NCBI GenBank assembly: GCA_029907205.1
Contig: JARYMI010000020.1
Span: 1-56,268, forward strand
Source of the DNA: Clostridiales bacterium
GTDB taxonomy: Bacteria; Acidobacteriota; Aminicenantia; Aminicenantales; UBA8522
Direction of reading: 5' to 3'
DNA: 56,268 bases
In this document: positions 28,349 to 35,345 of the stretch, piece by piece
Layout of the letters: every line of letters starts with the position of its first letter
Position numbering within the stretch: position 1 is the first letter of the stretch
Notes under the pieces: model-generated
Database searches by the model: none
The model's input: the letters and a program-made list of their open reading frames with translations, nothing else
What the model was told of the DNA's origin: nothing
Translations under genes and position numbers: made by a program

Positions 28349-29652
28349 CAGAAACCCTTGATGATGTCCTTGAGCGTGGGCGGGCCGATTTCCTCGAGCT
28401 CGTAGCGGACGCGGAGAATTTTCTTGTTGGGGCGGATGACGCGGCTGAGGTCGATAGGAGTGGCGCTGACGACCAAGTCGCATTCGGTCTTGTTGATTGT
28501 CCGGGCCAGCTCCCTTATCTGCTTTTCTCCGTAACCCATGGCCGGGAGGACGTTGTCCAAGTGGCTGTAATTCCTGAACGTCTCCTTGATGCTCCCCATC
28601 GCCCAGGGCCGGGGGTCGATGATGGCCGCAGCTCCGTATTGCCGGGCAGCGACGATGCCGGCGCCGAAGGTCATGCCGCCGTGGGTCAGCGTCGGGCCGT
28701 CCTCGATGACGAGCACACGTTTTCCCGCGATGGCCTGGCCTTCCTCGACTGTAATTATGGAATTGGCGCGGATGATGGTGGCCCCCGGATTATATGCCCT
28801 GACGTTTTTCATTATCACTTCAACCTGGCCGGGCGAGGCGGTGTCCATTTTGTTGATGACGATGACCCCGGCCCGGCGGAAGTTCGTCTCGCCAGGATGA
28901 TAGAGAAGCTCGTGGCCGGCGCGGTGCGGGTCGACAACGACGATCTCCAAGTCAGGAACGTAGAAGGAGAAATCGTTATTTCCGCCATCCCAGAGGATGA
29001 CGTCCGCTTCTTTTTCTGCCTGTTTCAGGATGGCCTGGTAGTCCACGCCGGCGTAGACGATGATGCCTTTGTCGATGTGGGGCTCGTATTCCTCCCGCTC
29101 TTCGATCGTGCAATCGTGCCTGTCCAGGTCCTCGTAGGAGGCGAAGCGCTGGACTTTCTGTTTGACCAAGTCGCCGTAAGGCATGGGATGGCGGACGACA
29201 GCAACCTTCCTGCCTTTGTCTTTGAGGAGCACGGCGATCTTGCGGCTTGTCTGGCTCTTTCCCGAGCCGGTGCGCACGGCGCAGACCGAGATGACGGGTT
29301 TGCGGCTCTTGAGCATCGTGTCGGCAGGGCCGAGAAGGCAGAAACTTGCGCCTGCTGCAAGGGCGAGAGAAGCCCGGTGCATAACATATTCATGGGAGAC
29401 ATCGCTGTAAGCGAAAACGACCTCTTTTACCCGGTGTTTCTGGATAAGAGAGAAGAGCTCTTCCTCGGCCTGAATGGGGATTCCTTTGGGATAGAGCTTT
29501 CCGGCGAGCGCAGCCGGATACTTGCGGCCTGCGATGTCCGGAATCTGGGTGGCGGTGAAGGCCACCACTCGGCAATCGGAGTTGTCGCGGAATAAGACGT
29601 TGAAGTTATGGAAGTCCCTTCCGGCAGCGCCCATGATGATAACTTTTTTCAT
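28348..29652 (-). CDS. Cyclic 2,3-diphosphoglycerate synthetase-like GTP-binding protein
   Basis: This 434-aa protein matches the family named after archaeal cyclic 2,3-diphosphoglycerate synthetase. An N-terminal Rossmann-type region (VIIMGAAGRDFHNFN) precedes a P-loop (CAVRTGSGKSQTS, near residue 125-137), a DGGNNDFSF segment, and an NKMD guanine-specificity-like motif near residue 265. In bacteria such genes are frequently called cpgS by similarity, but many do not make the thermoprotectant. Its close coupling with arcC (ATGA) and argF argues for a role around carbamoyl phosphate or ureide/amino-acid catabolism. The metabolic function is therefore uncertain. A strong hairpin lies 36 bases upstream of the ATG. 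Confidence 0.75.
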   Translation of the reverse strand: MKKVIIMGAAGRDFHNFNVLFRDNSDCRVVAFTATQIPDIAGRKYPAALAGKLYPKGIPIQAEEELFSLIQKHRVKEVVFAYSDVSHEYVMHRASLALAAGASFCLLGPADTMLKSRKPVISVCAVRTGSGKSQTSRKIAVLLKDKGRKVAVVRHPMPYGDLVKQKVQRFASYEDLDRHDCTIEEREEYEPHIDKGIIVYAGVDYQAILKQAEKEADVILWDGGNNDFSFYVPDLEIVVVDPHRAGHELLYHPGETNFRRAGVIVINKMDTASPGQVEVIMKNVRAYNPGATIIRANSIITVEEGQAIAGKRVLVIEDGPTLTHGGMTFGAGIVAARQYGAAAIIDPRPWAMGSIKETFRNYSHLDNVLPAMGYGEKQIRELARTINKTECDLVVSATPIDLSRVIRPNKKILRVRYELEEIGPPTLKDIIKGF

Positions 29653-29687
29653 GATTGCGACTTCTCCTCAAAAGGGCAAAAACACCC

Positions 29688-29744
29688 TTCTGAATGAATT
29701 GGGGACGGTCCTCAGAGAGCGCCGTCCCCATTCAGCATTCAGAA
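29688..29744. repeat. ggggac-ended inverted-repeat element, copy B (long hairpin)
   Basis: Two nested inverted repeats form one hairpin: an outer ttctgaatg/cattcagaa (29688-29696 with 29736-29744) and an inner ggggacgg/ccgtcccc (29701-29708 with 29722-29729), with a 13-base loop. It shares the ggggac core with copies at 12206 and 49228. It lies just upstream of the cpgS-like gene and downstream of a small ORF, so it could also act as a transcription punctuation signal. Confidence 0.65.
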
Positions 29745-29779
29745 AGAAGAAGTAGTATAATACAGCGCTTCGGCCTAAA

Positions 29780-29941
29780 TCAACCGCCCGACGGCCCGGC
29801 GATGTCTTTCTTCCATGATTTGTCTTTGCGGTCGTAACCTTTTTTCCCCTTCTTTGTTGTGTGGGGCTTGGTGGGCGGAGGTAGGGGGCGGCGGACCTGC
29901 TTCCAGGCCGGTTTTTGTCGCCTATCGATTTGATGCGGCAT
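29780..29941 (-). CDS. Possible small basic protein (53 aa)
   Basis: A 53-codon frame starts with ATG nine bases after the stop of the metallophosphoesterase on the same strand. Its peptide is strongly basic with a Pro-rich centre (RRPLPPPTKP) and a Lys-rich end (KKGKKGYDRKDKSWKKD). No clear ribosome site is visible, so translation may rely on coupling to the gene upstream. I do not recognise it. The composition, with Trp and Tyr spaced in a Lys-rich tail, looks more like a real small nucleic-acid-binding peptide than random sequence, but confidence is limited. Confidence 0.4.
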   Translation of the reverse strand: MPHQIDRRQKPAWKQVRRPLPPPTKPHTTKKGKKGYDRKDKSWKKDIAGPSGG

Positions 29942-29950
29942 TATCTGCTG

Positions 29951-30433
29951 TTAGAGGGGAACAATCTCGGCCCCGACTTTTTCCGGATCTAGAAGCGCGA
30001 CGGCGCATTTTCCCGTGAGCCAGCCGCCCGCCTCGCCCGGGTTGAGGACGAGCGTCTTCCCTTCTTTTTTCAGCTCCGGTTTGTGGGTATGCCCGAAGAT
30101 GATGACATCGTGATTTCCCGAGGCGGCATATTTTCCCACTGAAAAGTGGTAATGGACAAGAAGAAATTTCCGGCCGGAATGGGCGAAGACAAAAGGAGCT
30201 TCCTTGATTTCTCCGAACCCTTCCAGAGCCTTTTCCAGCCCCATCTTCTCGCCGTCGCAGTTGCCGAACACAGCCTTGACAGGGCTGCCTAAAGCTTCGA
30301 GCTCTTTGGCGGCAAACGGTGCGATAATGTCGCCGGCGTGGACGACTAAGTCGCATCCTGCATCCTTAAACAGGGCCACCGCCCTCCGGATCATTGTCAC
30401 GTTGTCATGGGAATCCGACATCACCCCGATCAT
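29951..30433 (-). CDS. YfcE/MJ0936-family metallophosphoesterase
   Basis: This 160-aa phosphodiesterase starts at the ATG of MIGVMSDSHDN, preceded by an AAAGGAGAAAGG ribosome site; the longer frame upstream is not supported. The two-metal site is complete: SDSHDN (residues 6-11), a HAGD motif, GNCDGE, a HYHFS segment, and GHTHKPE. Family members hydrolyse phosphodiesters such as model substrates and cyclic nucleotides; the in vivo substrate is unknown. The 53-aa ORF follows it closely. Confidence 0.88.
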   Translation of the reverse strand: MIGVMSDSHDNVTMIRRAVALFKDAGCDLVVHAGDIIAPFAAKELEALGSPVKAVFGNCDGEKMGLEKALEGFGEIKEAPFVFAHSGRKFLLVHYHFSVGKYAASGNHDVIIFGHTHKPELKKEGKTLVLNPGEAGGWLTGKCAVALLDPEKVGAEIVPL

Positions 30434-30624
30434 GGCCTTTCTCCTTTTGCTAATTATAGCCGCTTTGCCGTCGGCCGGGAAGGGGATCGTCTGATGACCT
30501 GACTCTGCGAAATCAAACAGCAGGTGAGCCCGAGCCCCGTGGAAAGGCAAAGGGCCGCAAAAGAGCTGAAGGCAAGGGTCTTCGGGAACGGGACGAAAGA
30601 TGTTCGAGACCGCCCGAAAAAGAG

Positions 30625-31023
30625 ATGAAGGCGTCTCACTTTTCCCCCGATATCCAGGATTTTCTCTGTTTGCTTTCGCTCCACAAAGTCAGATATCTCA
30701 TCGTCGGCGGTGAGGCCGTCATTTACTATGGCTTCGCCAGGCTAACCGGAGATGTCGATTTCTTTTTCGAGCCAACACCCAATAACGTTCAGCGGCTTTA
30801 TCGAGCACTTCATGAGTTCTGGCAAGGATTTAAAATATTTGAGGGCCGCGGCCAAAAAAAGAACAAAATAATCAGCCCTAGACGGATAGATTTCCTTCCG
30901 GTGGCCGATTCGGACAACCAGGATGATGAGGCGGGCTTCGTCTTTCTTAAGGATCACCCGATAGGCTCCGATGCGAAGTCGATAAAGCGCCTCATATTGA
31001 CACTCCAGGGCTTAATTCCTTAA
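30625..31023 (+). CDS. Nucleotidyltransferase-fold protein, possibly degenerate
   Basis: This 132-aa protein has the start of an AbiEii/DUF6036-type nucleotidyltransferase: RYLIVGGEAVIYYGFARLTGD followed by VDFFFEP carries the GG loop and the Asp-x-Asp pair (about residues 24-50). After residue 70 it departs from the family. A RRIDFL segment is present, but the expected middle is missing, and the tail (SIKRLILTLQGLIP) is short. It may be an internally deleted relic or a compact family member. A 34-codon frame directly upstream (GTG 30524) ends in an ATGA overlap with this ATG, hinting at a lost or tiny partner. Such proteins are often toxin-antitoxin parts. Confidence 0.5.
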   Translation: MKASHFSPDIQDFLCLLSLHKVRYLIVGGEAVIYYGFARLTGDVDFFFEPTPNNVQRLYRALHEFWQGFKIFEGRGQKKNKIISPRRIDFLPVADSDNQDDEAGFVFLKDHPIGSDAKSIKRLILTLQGLIP

Positions 31024-31047
31024 AATACAAGCGTTCGGTTGATCCGA

Positions 31048-31122
31048 AGGCGCGTAGCTCAGTGGTAGAGTGCTTCCTTGACGCGGAAGAGGTCGAGGGT
31101 TCGATACCCTCCGCGCCTACCA
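31048..31122 (+). tRNA. tRNA-Val (anticodon GAC)
   Basis: A 75-nt tRNA with a 7-bp acceptor stem (AGGCGCG with CGCGCCT), a D arm GCTCAGTGGTAGAGTGC, a 5-bp anticodon stem CTTCC/GGAAG around loop TTGACGC, a T arm GAGGG-TTCGATA-CCCTC, discriminator A and an encoded CCA. Anticodon GAC is at 31080-31082. It lies 93 bases upstream of thrS. Confidence 0.96.
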
Positions 31123-31135
31123 TCGACATGAGCTG

Positions 31136-31193
31136 AGTATTCAAGAGGAAAAAGAGAAGATTGTCACCCCCTCTCTCCCGCCTATTGAATACT
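31136..31193 (+). promoter_or_regulatory. Long-stem hairpin in the thrS leader
   Basis: Between the tRNA and thrS, agtattcaagagg (31136-31148) pairs with cctattgaatact (31181-31193), 12 of 13 positions, around a 32-base purine/pyrimidine-rich loop. It ends 22 bases before the thrS ATG. It may terminate or process the tRNA transcript or regulate thrS. No T-box sequence was recognised in it. Confidence 0.45.
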
Positions 31194-31215
31194 TTTAAAC
31201 TATAAGGCGCAAGCG

Positions 31216-33126
31216 ATGAACGTTAAAATTGACGGGTCTGCTTTTTCAGTAGAGAAAGGGACCCGGCTCGAAGACCTCCTGGCGGGCCTCAGCCTGGACA
31301 GGACTCCTGTCCTTGCTCGAGTGGACGGCGAGGTCGCCGGCCTCGATTTCCGCCTCGACAAAGAGGCCACCGTTGAGCTTATCTGCGCTGACTCAGAAGA
31401 AGGCCTCGACATCCTCAGGCACAGCGCCGCCCACCTTCTGGCCCACGCCGTCGTCGAGCTTTTCCCCGGCACCCAATACGGCATCGGGCCGGCCGTCGAG
31501 AACGGGTTTTATTATGATTTCCTCCGCAAAACCCCTTTCAGCGTCCAGGACCTTGAGGCGATAGAAGTTAGGATGAAGGAGATCGCTGGCCAGAATCTTC
31601 CTATCGAGAAGGTGAGCCTTTCCAAGAGTGAGGCCATTAAAATCTTTAAGAAAGCCGGCCAGAGCCTCAAAGTCGAGCTCATCGAAGAGAAAGGAGGAGA
31701 CGCGGTCACGTGCTACAGGCAGGGGAGCTTCATCGACTTTTGCCTCGGCCCCCACGTTCCATCGACCGGCTATGTCAAGAACTTCAAGCTTCTCTCTGTT
31801 TCCGGCGCTTACTGGAAGGGAGAAGAGAAAGGGCCGCAGCTCCAGCGAATTTACGGCACCGCCTTTTTCGAGAAAAAGCAGCTTAACGACCACTTGAACC
31901 TGCTCGAGGAAGCCCGGAAAAGGGACCACCGCCGGCTGGGTCAGGAGCTTGACCTTTTCAGCTTCAACGAAGACCTGGGCGCAGGCCTTGTCCTCTGGCA
32001 TCCGAAAGGAGCGACAATCCGCCACATCATCGAGGAGTACTGGCGTGAGGAGCACCTGAAGGACGCCTATGAGTTCCTCTACACGCCCCACGTCGGCAAG
32101 TTAGACATCTGGCGCAAAAGCGGCCACACGGAGTTTTATGAAGCCATGTTCCCCTGCCTTCTTACCGAAGGGGTCGAGTACGAGCTCAAGCCGATGAACT
32201 GCCCCTTCCACATCATGGTCTACAACTCCCGGCAGCGGAGCTACCGCGACCTCCCCCTTCGCTGGGCCGAGCTTGGCACGGTCTACCGGTTCGAGAGAAG
32301 CGGCGTCCTCCACGGCCTCCTCCGTGTCCGCGGCTTTACGCAGGACGACGCTCACATCTTCTGCCGCGAGGACCAGCTTGAGGACGAAATCAAGGGAGTC
32401 ATTTTTCTGACACTCCGGATCTTCAAGACGTTTGGCTTTCATGACTACGATGTTTTCCTCTCGACCCGGCCCGAGAAGTATGTCGGCCGGCCGGAAGACT
32501 GGGACAAGGCAACTCGCGCCTTAGAGAGGTCTCTCCAGGCCGCTGGCCTCAGCTACCGGGTTGACGTCGGCGAGGGCGTTTTCTACGGTCCCAAAATCGA
32601 TATCAAGATCAAGGACGCCATCGGCCGGTCCTGGCAGTGCACGACGATCCAGTTAGATTTCAACCTGGCCGAGAGGTTCGACCTCAACTATGCCGGCGAG
32701 GACGGGAAGATGCACCGGCCATTCCTCATCCACCGGGCCCTGTTAGGGTCGTTAGAGAGGTTTTTCGGCATCCTCGTCGAACACTACAACGGCAATTTCC
32801 CGCTCTGGCTGGCGCCGGTCCAGTCCATCGTCCTGCCGATTTCAGAGAGGCATCACGATTACGCCGTCTCATTGGACAACAAACTCAAGGAGCATGGCCT
32901 GAGGTCCAAGACCGACCTCAGCCGCGAGAAGATTGGCTACAAAATCAGGGAAGCCGAGAGCCAGAAAATCCCGCTCATCCTTGTCGTCGGAGACAAAGAA
33001 GTGGCCAGCGGAAAAGCTTCTCTCCGAGTCCACACTCAAGGTGATAAGGGGGAGGTCGAGGTGGCTCAATTCCTTGAAAAAATCGTCCGTTTGAATAAAA
33101 ATAAATCCCCAATGTTAGATTTTTAA
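31216..33126 (+). CDS. thrS: Threonyl-tRNA synthetase
   Basis: This 636-aa class II synthetase charges tRNA-Thr. The N-terminal TGS domain (1-62) is followed by the editing domain, whose metal motif is HSAAHLLAHAV near residue 73. The catalytic core has NCPFHIMVY (zinc Cys), RGFTQDDAHIFC (motif 2 region, zinc His) and the motif 3 segment HRPFLIHRALLGSLERF. The C-terminal anticodon-binding domain starts at FPLWLAPVQ. The length is normal. It begins the thrS-infC-rpmI-rplT-pheS-pheT order typical of many bacteria, and its stop codon directly abuts the infC ribosome site. Confidence 0.97.
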   Translation: MNVKIDGSAFSVEKGTRLEDLLAGLSLDRTPVLARVDGEVAGLDFRLDKEATVELICADSEEGLDILRHSAAHLLAHAVVELFPGTQYGIGPAVENGFYYDFLRKTPFSVQDLEAIEVRMKEIAGQNLPIEKVSLSKSEAIKIFKKAGQSLKVELIEEKGGDAVTCYRQGSFIDFCLGPHVPSTGYVKNFKLLSVSGAYWKGEEKGPQLQRIYGTAFFEKKQLNDHLNLLEEARKRDHRRLGQELDLFSFNEDLGAGLVLWHPKGATIRHIIEEYWREEHLKDAYEFLYTPHVGKLDIWRKSGHTEFYEAMFPCLLTEGVEYELKPMNCPFHIMVYNSRQRSYRDLPLRWAELGTVYRFERSGVLHGLLRVRGFTQDDAHIFCREDQLEDEIKGVIFLTLRIFKTFGFHDYDVFLSTRPEKYVGRPEDWDKATRALERSLQAAGLSYRVDVGEGVFYGPKIDIKIKDAIGRSWQCTTIQLDFNLAERFDLNYAGEDGKMHRPFLIHRALLGSLERFFGILVEHYNGNFPLWLAPVQSIVLPISERHHDYAVSLDNKLKEHGLRSKTDLSREKIGYKIREAESQKIPLILVVGDKEVASGKASLRVHTQGDKGEVEVAQFLEKIVRLNKNKSPMLDF

Positions 33127-33141
33127 AGGAGGCCAAGCATT
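33125..33141 (+). promoter_or_regulatory. Strong Shine-Dalgarno with AUU start codon of infC
   Basis: AAAGGAGG (33125-33132) is followed after six bases by ATT (33139-33141), in frame with the conserved IF3 N-terminal block [16 protein letters not shown]. The first ATG in frame (33202) is too late, as it would delete part of this block. AUU at infC is the known autoregulatory device: IF3 rejects its own non-standard start codon. Confidence 0.8.
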
Positions 33142-33768
33142 ATAAAGAGACACGCTTTCTATCCTGTCCAAAGGAAGGCAAGACCTCATCGGATTAACGA
33201 AATGATTCACGCGAAGGAAATAAGGGTCATCGACGAAGAAAAAAAACAGATTGGCATTCTGCCCGTTCCCGAGGCCCTGAACCTTGCCAAGCAGAAGGGA
33301 CTGGACCTCGTCGAGATCGCCGCCGAGGCCAACCCGCCCGTCTGCCGGATCATGGATTATGGGAAATTCTTGTACGAAGAGCACAAAAAAGCCCAGGAAG
33401 CCAAGAAACATCAGAAGCAGGTGCAGCTTAAAGAGATCAAATTCAGGCCGAAGATCAGCATCCACGATTACACCTTCAAGATGCGCCACGTCCAGAGGTT
33501 CCTCGAGGAGGGGAACAAGGTCAAAATCACGATCATGATCAGGGGAAGAGAACGGTCGAGGCCGGAACTGGCCCAGCAGATTCTCAACCGGGTTTTAGAG
33601 GATGCCCGTGAGATTGGCCGTCAGGATGGAGAGACGAGGAAACAGGAATGGGCCATGTCCGCCCTGTTAGTTCCAGTCAAGTCAGGAGGAAAAGATGCCA
33701 AAGCTAAAGACACACAGGGGGGCCAAAAAGAGGTTCAAAGTAACAGCGACCAAGAAAATCGTCCATAG
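33139..33768 (+). CDS. infC: Translation initiation factor IF-3 (AUU start)
   Basis: This 209-aa factor binds the 30S subunit and checks start-codon pairing. I place the start at ATT 33139 because the peptide upstream of the first ATG already matches IF3 (RINE followed by [11 protein letters not shown]), and a perfect AAAGGAGG sits six bases before. The N-domain covers about 22-95, a Lys-rich linker follows ([13 protein letters not shown]), and the C-domain holds [14 protein letters not shown] and [13 protein letters not shown] hydrophilic C-terminal extension (about 30 residues) overlaps the rpmI gene by 74 bases in another frame. Expression is probably self-limited by the rare start codon. 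Confidence 0.9.
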   Translation: MIKRHAFYPVQRKARPHRINEMIHAKEIRVIDEEKKQIGILPVPEALNLAKQKGLDLVEIAAEANPPVCRIMDYGKFLYEEHKKAQEAKKHQKQVQLKEIKFRPKISIHDYTFKMRHVQRFLEEGNKVKITIMIRGRERSRPELAQQILNRVLEDAREIGRQDGETRKQEWAMSALLVPVKSGGKDAKAKDTQGGQKEVQSNSDQENRP

Positions 33769-33895
33769 CAAAGCTTACAAGAGCCATCTTCTGGCCAAAA
33801 AGAAACCCAAGAGGAAAAGAACCTTGGGGAAAAAGGTGGTGGTGAGCCGGGCCGACCGGTCCACGATCAAGAAAATGTTGCCTTACGGATTCTAA
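33695..33895 (+). CDS. rpmI: 50S ribosomal protein L35
   Basis: This 66-aa basic protein starts [15 protein letters not shown], the L35 signature, and ends MLPYGF. It has a good AGGAGG site six bases before the ATG, which lies inside the 3' part of infC. L35 is a large-subunit protein. It is followed 18 bases later by rplT, as in nearly all bacteria. Confidence 0.97.
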   Translation: MPKLKTHRGAKKRFKVTATKKIVHSKAYKSHLLAKKKPKRKRTLGKKVVVSRADRSTIKKMLPYGF

Positions 33896-33913
33896 GAGAA
33901 AGCGAGGAATGCC

Positions 33914-34273
33914 ATGCCGAGAGTGAGAAGAGGACCTAAAAGAAAAGCCCGCCGGGCAAAAATCCTCAAGCTGGCCAAGGGCTACAGGGGAGCAAAGAGC
34001 CATAATTACCGGACGGCAAAAGAGGCGGTCGAGAAATCCCTTCTCTATGCCTACCGCGACAGACGAAACCGCAAAAGAGATTTCCGGCGCCTTTGGATCA
34101 TCCGGATTAAAGCCGCTGCCCAGGAGAACGGCCTCTCCTACAGCCGCTTCATCTCCGGGTTGAAAAAGCTCCGCATCGAGCTCGACCGGAAAATCCTGGC
34201 CGACCTGGCTGTGAACTCACCCGCGACGTTCGCGACTCTTGTCCAAAAAGTCAAAGAGGCCGCGGCAGCTTGA
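33914..34273 (+). CDS. rplT: 50S ribosomal protein L20
   Basis: This 119-aa protein begins [19 protein letters not shown] and contains [19 protein letters not shown], diagnostic for L20. It binds 23S rRNA early in 50S assembly and in some bacteria represses the infC-rpmI-rplT operon. The ATG follows rpmI by 18 bases, and its stop is one base before the pheS ATG. Confidence 0.97.
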   Translation: MPRVRRGPKRKARRAKILKLAKGYRGAKSHNYRTAKEAVEKSLLYAYRDRRNRKRDFRRLWIIRIKAAAQENGLSYSRFISGLKKLRIELDRKILADLAVNSPATFATLVQKVKEAAAA

Positions 34274-34274
34274 G

Positions 34275-35345
34275 ATGAAAAAATTTGAAGCGAAAATAGA
34301 GAAACTCAAAGAAAAGTTCGACGATGCCCTGGAGAAAGCCCGGGGTCAAAAAAAATCGCTCCAGGACCTTCGTCACGAGTTCCTCAGCCGGAAAAGAGGG
34401 CACATCACGCGCCTTTTTGAAGAGCTGAAGGAGCTTCCCGTCGAGGAAAGACCGGCCTTTGGAAAGCTTCTCAACGAATTTAAAAATTATGTCCTGGAGA
34501 AGCTGTCCAAGGATGTCAGCGTCAAACCGGCGCCGATACAATATGAAGCCGTTCCCAGGGAACCCACCGTTATCACCGCAGAGAGGGAGGATCTGACCCT
34601 CCCGGGAAGGAGCCTCTACTGGGGAGCGCCCCACCCAGTCATGCTCTTCGCCCAGGAGATCGAGGACATTTTTCTGGCCATGGGCTTTTCCGTCGCCGAG
34701 GGGCCGGAGATCGAGACGGATTACTACAACTTCGAAGCGCTCAACTTCCCGCCGCATCATCCGGCCCGGGATGACTGGGACACCCTCTACATCAGCGAAG
34801 ACCTGCTCCTTCGGACTCACACATCGCCGATGCAGATTCGGGTGATGGAGAAAAACAAACCGCCCATCCGGATCATCATCCCCGGCCGTGTCTTCAGGCG
34901 GGAAGCCATAGACCCGACTCACCTGCCGATGTTCTACCAGGTGGAAGGGCTGTTAGTGGACGAAAGCGTGACATTCGCCCATCTCAAGGGAACGTTGGAG
35001 CATTTTCTCAGAGCCCTCCTTGGCGAGAAGATCGCCATCCGCTTCAGGCCGAGTTTTTTCCCGTTCACCGAGCCTTCAGCAGAAGTGGACATCGGCTGCA
35101 CGGTCTGCCGCGGACAGGACCCTGGCTGCTCGGTCTGCGGCGGCACGGGCTGGAAAGAGCTCTTAGGCGCGGGCATGGTCGACCCCCAGGTTCTCAAGAA
35201 CGTCAACATCGACCCGGAGAAATACTCGGGCTGGGCCTTCGGCCTGGGCATTGAACGCGCCGCCATGTTTTCCCACCGAATCTCGGACATGCGCACGTTT
35301 TACGAGAACGACCTCCGGTTCATCCGGCAGTTTAGCCTCAAATGA
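34275..35345 (+). CDS. pheS: Phenylalanyl-tRNA synthetase alpha subunit
   Basis: This 356-aa subunit carries the aminoacylation site of the PheST tetramer. The start is the ATG of MKKFEAKIEKLK, one base after the rplT stop; a longer frame overlaps rplT. An N-terminal coiled coil (about 1-85) binds tRNA. The class II core shows FSVAEGPEIETDYYNF, LRTHTSPMQ (motif 2 region), PTHLPMFYQVEG and the motif 3 region GWAFGLGIER. A four-cysteine loop (CTVC and CSVCGGTGW) before motif 3 is usual for many bacterial PheS. The stop overlaps pheT (ATGA). Confidence 0.96.
   Translation: MKKFEAKIEKLKEKFDDALEKARGQKKSLQDLRHEFLSRKRGHITRLFEELKELPVEERPAFGKLLNEFKNYVLEKLSKDVSVKPAPIQYEAVPREPTVITAEREDLTLPGRSLYWGAPHPVMLFAQEIEDIFLAMGFSVAEGPEIETDYYNFEALNFPPHHPARDDWDTLYISEDLLLRTHTSPMQIRVMEKNKPPIRIIIPGRVFRREAIDPTHLPMFYQVEGLLVDESVTFAHLKGTLEHFLRALLGEKIAIRFRPSFFPFTEPSAEVDIGCTVCRGQDPGCSVCGGTGWKELLGAGMVDPQVLKNVNIDPEKYSGWAFGLGIERAAMFSHRISDMRTFYENDLRFIRQFSLK

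Noticed and set aside
28561-29595. 344-aa plus-strand frame opposite the cpgS-like gene
   Set aside because: It is rich in Asp/Val as expected for the complement of this coding strand, and the minus frame has the P-loop and operon context.
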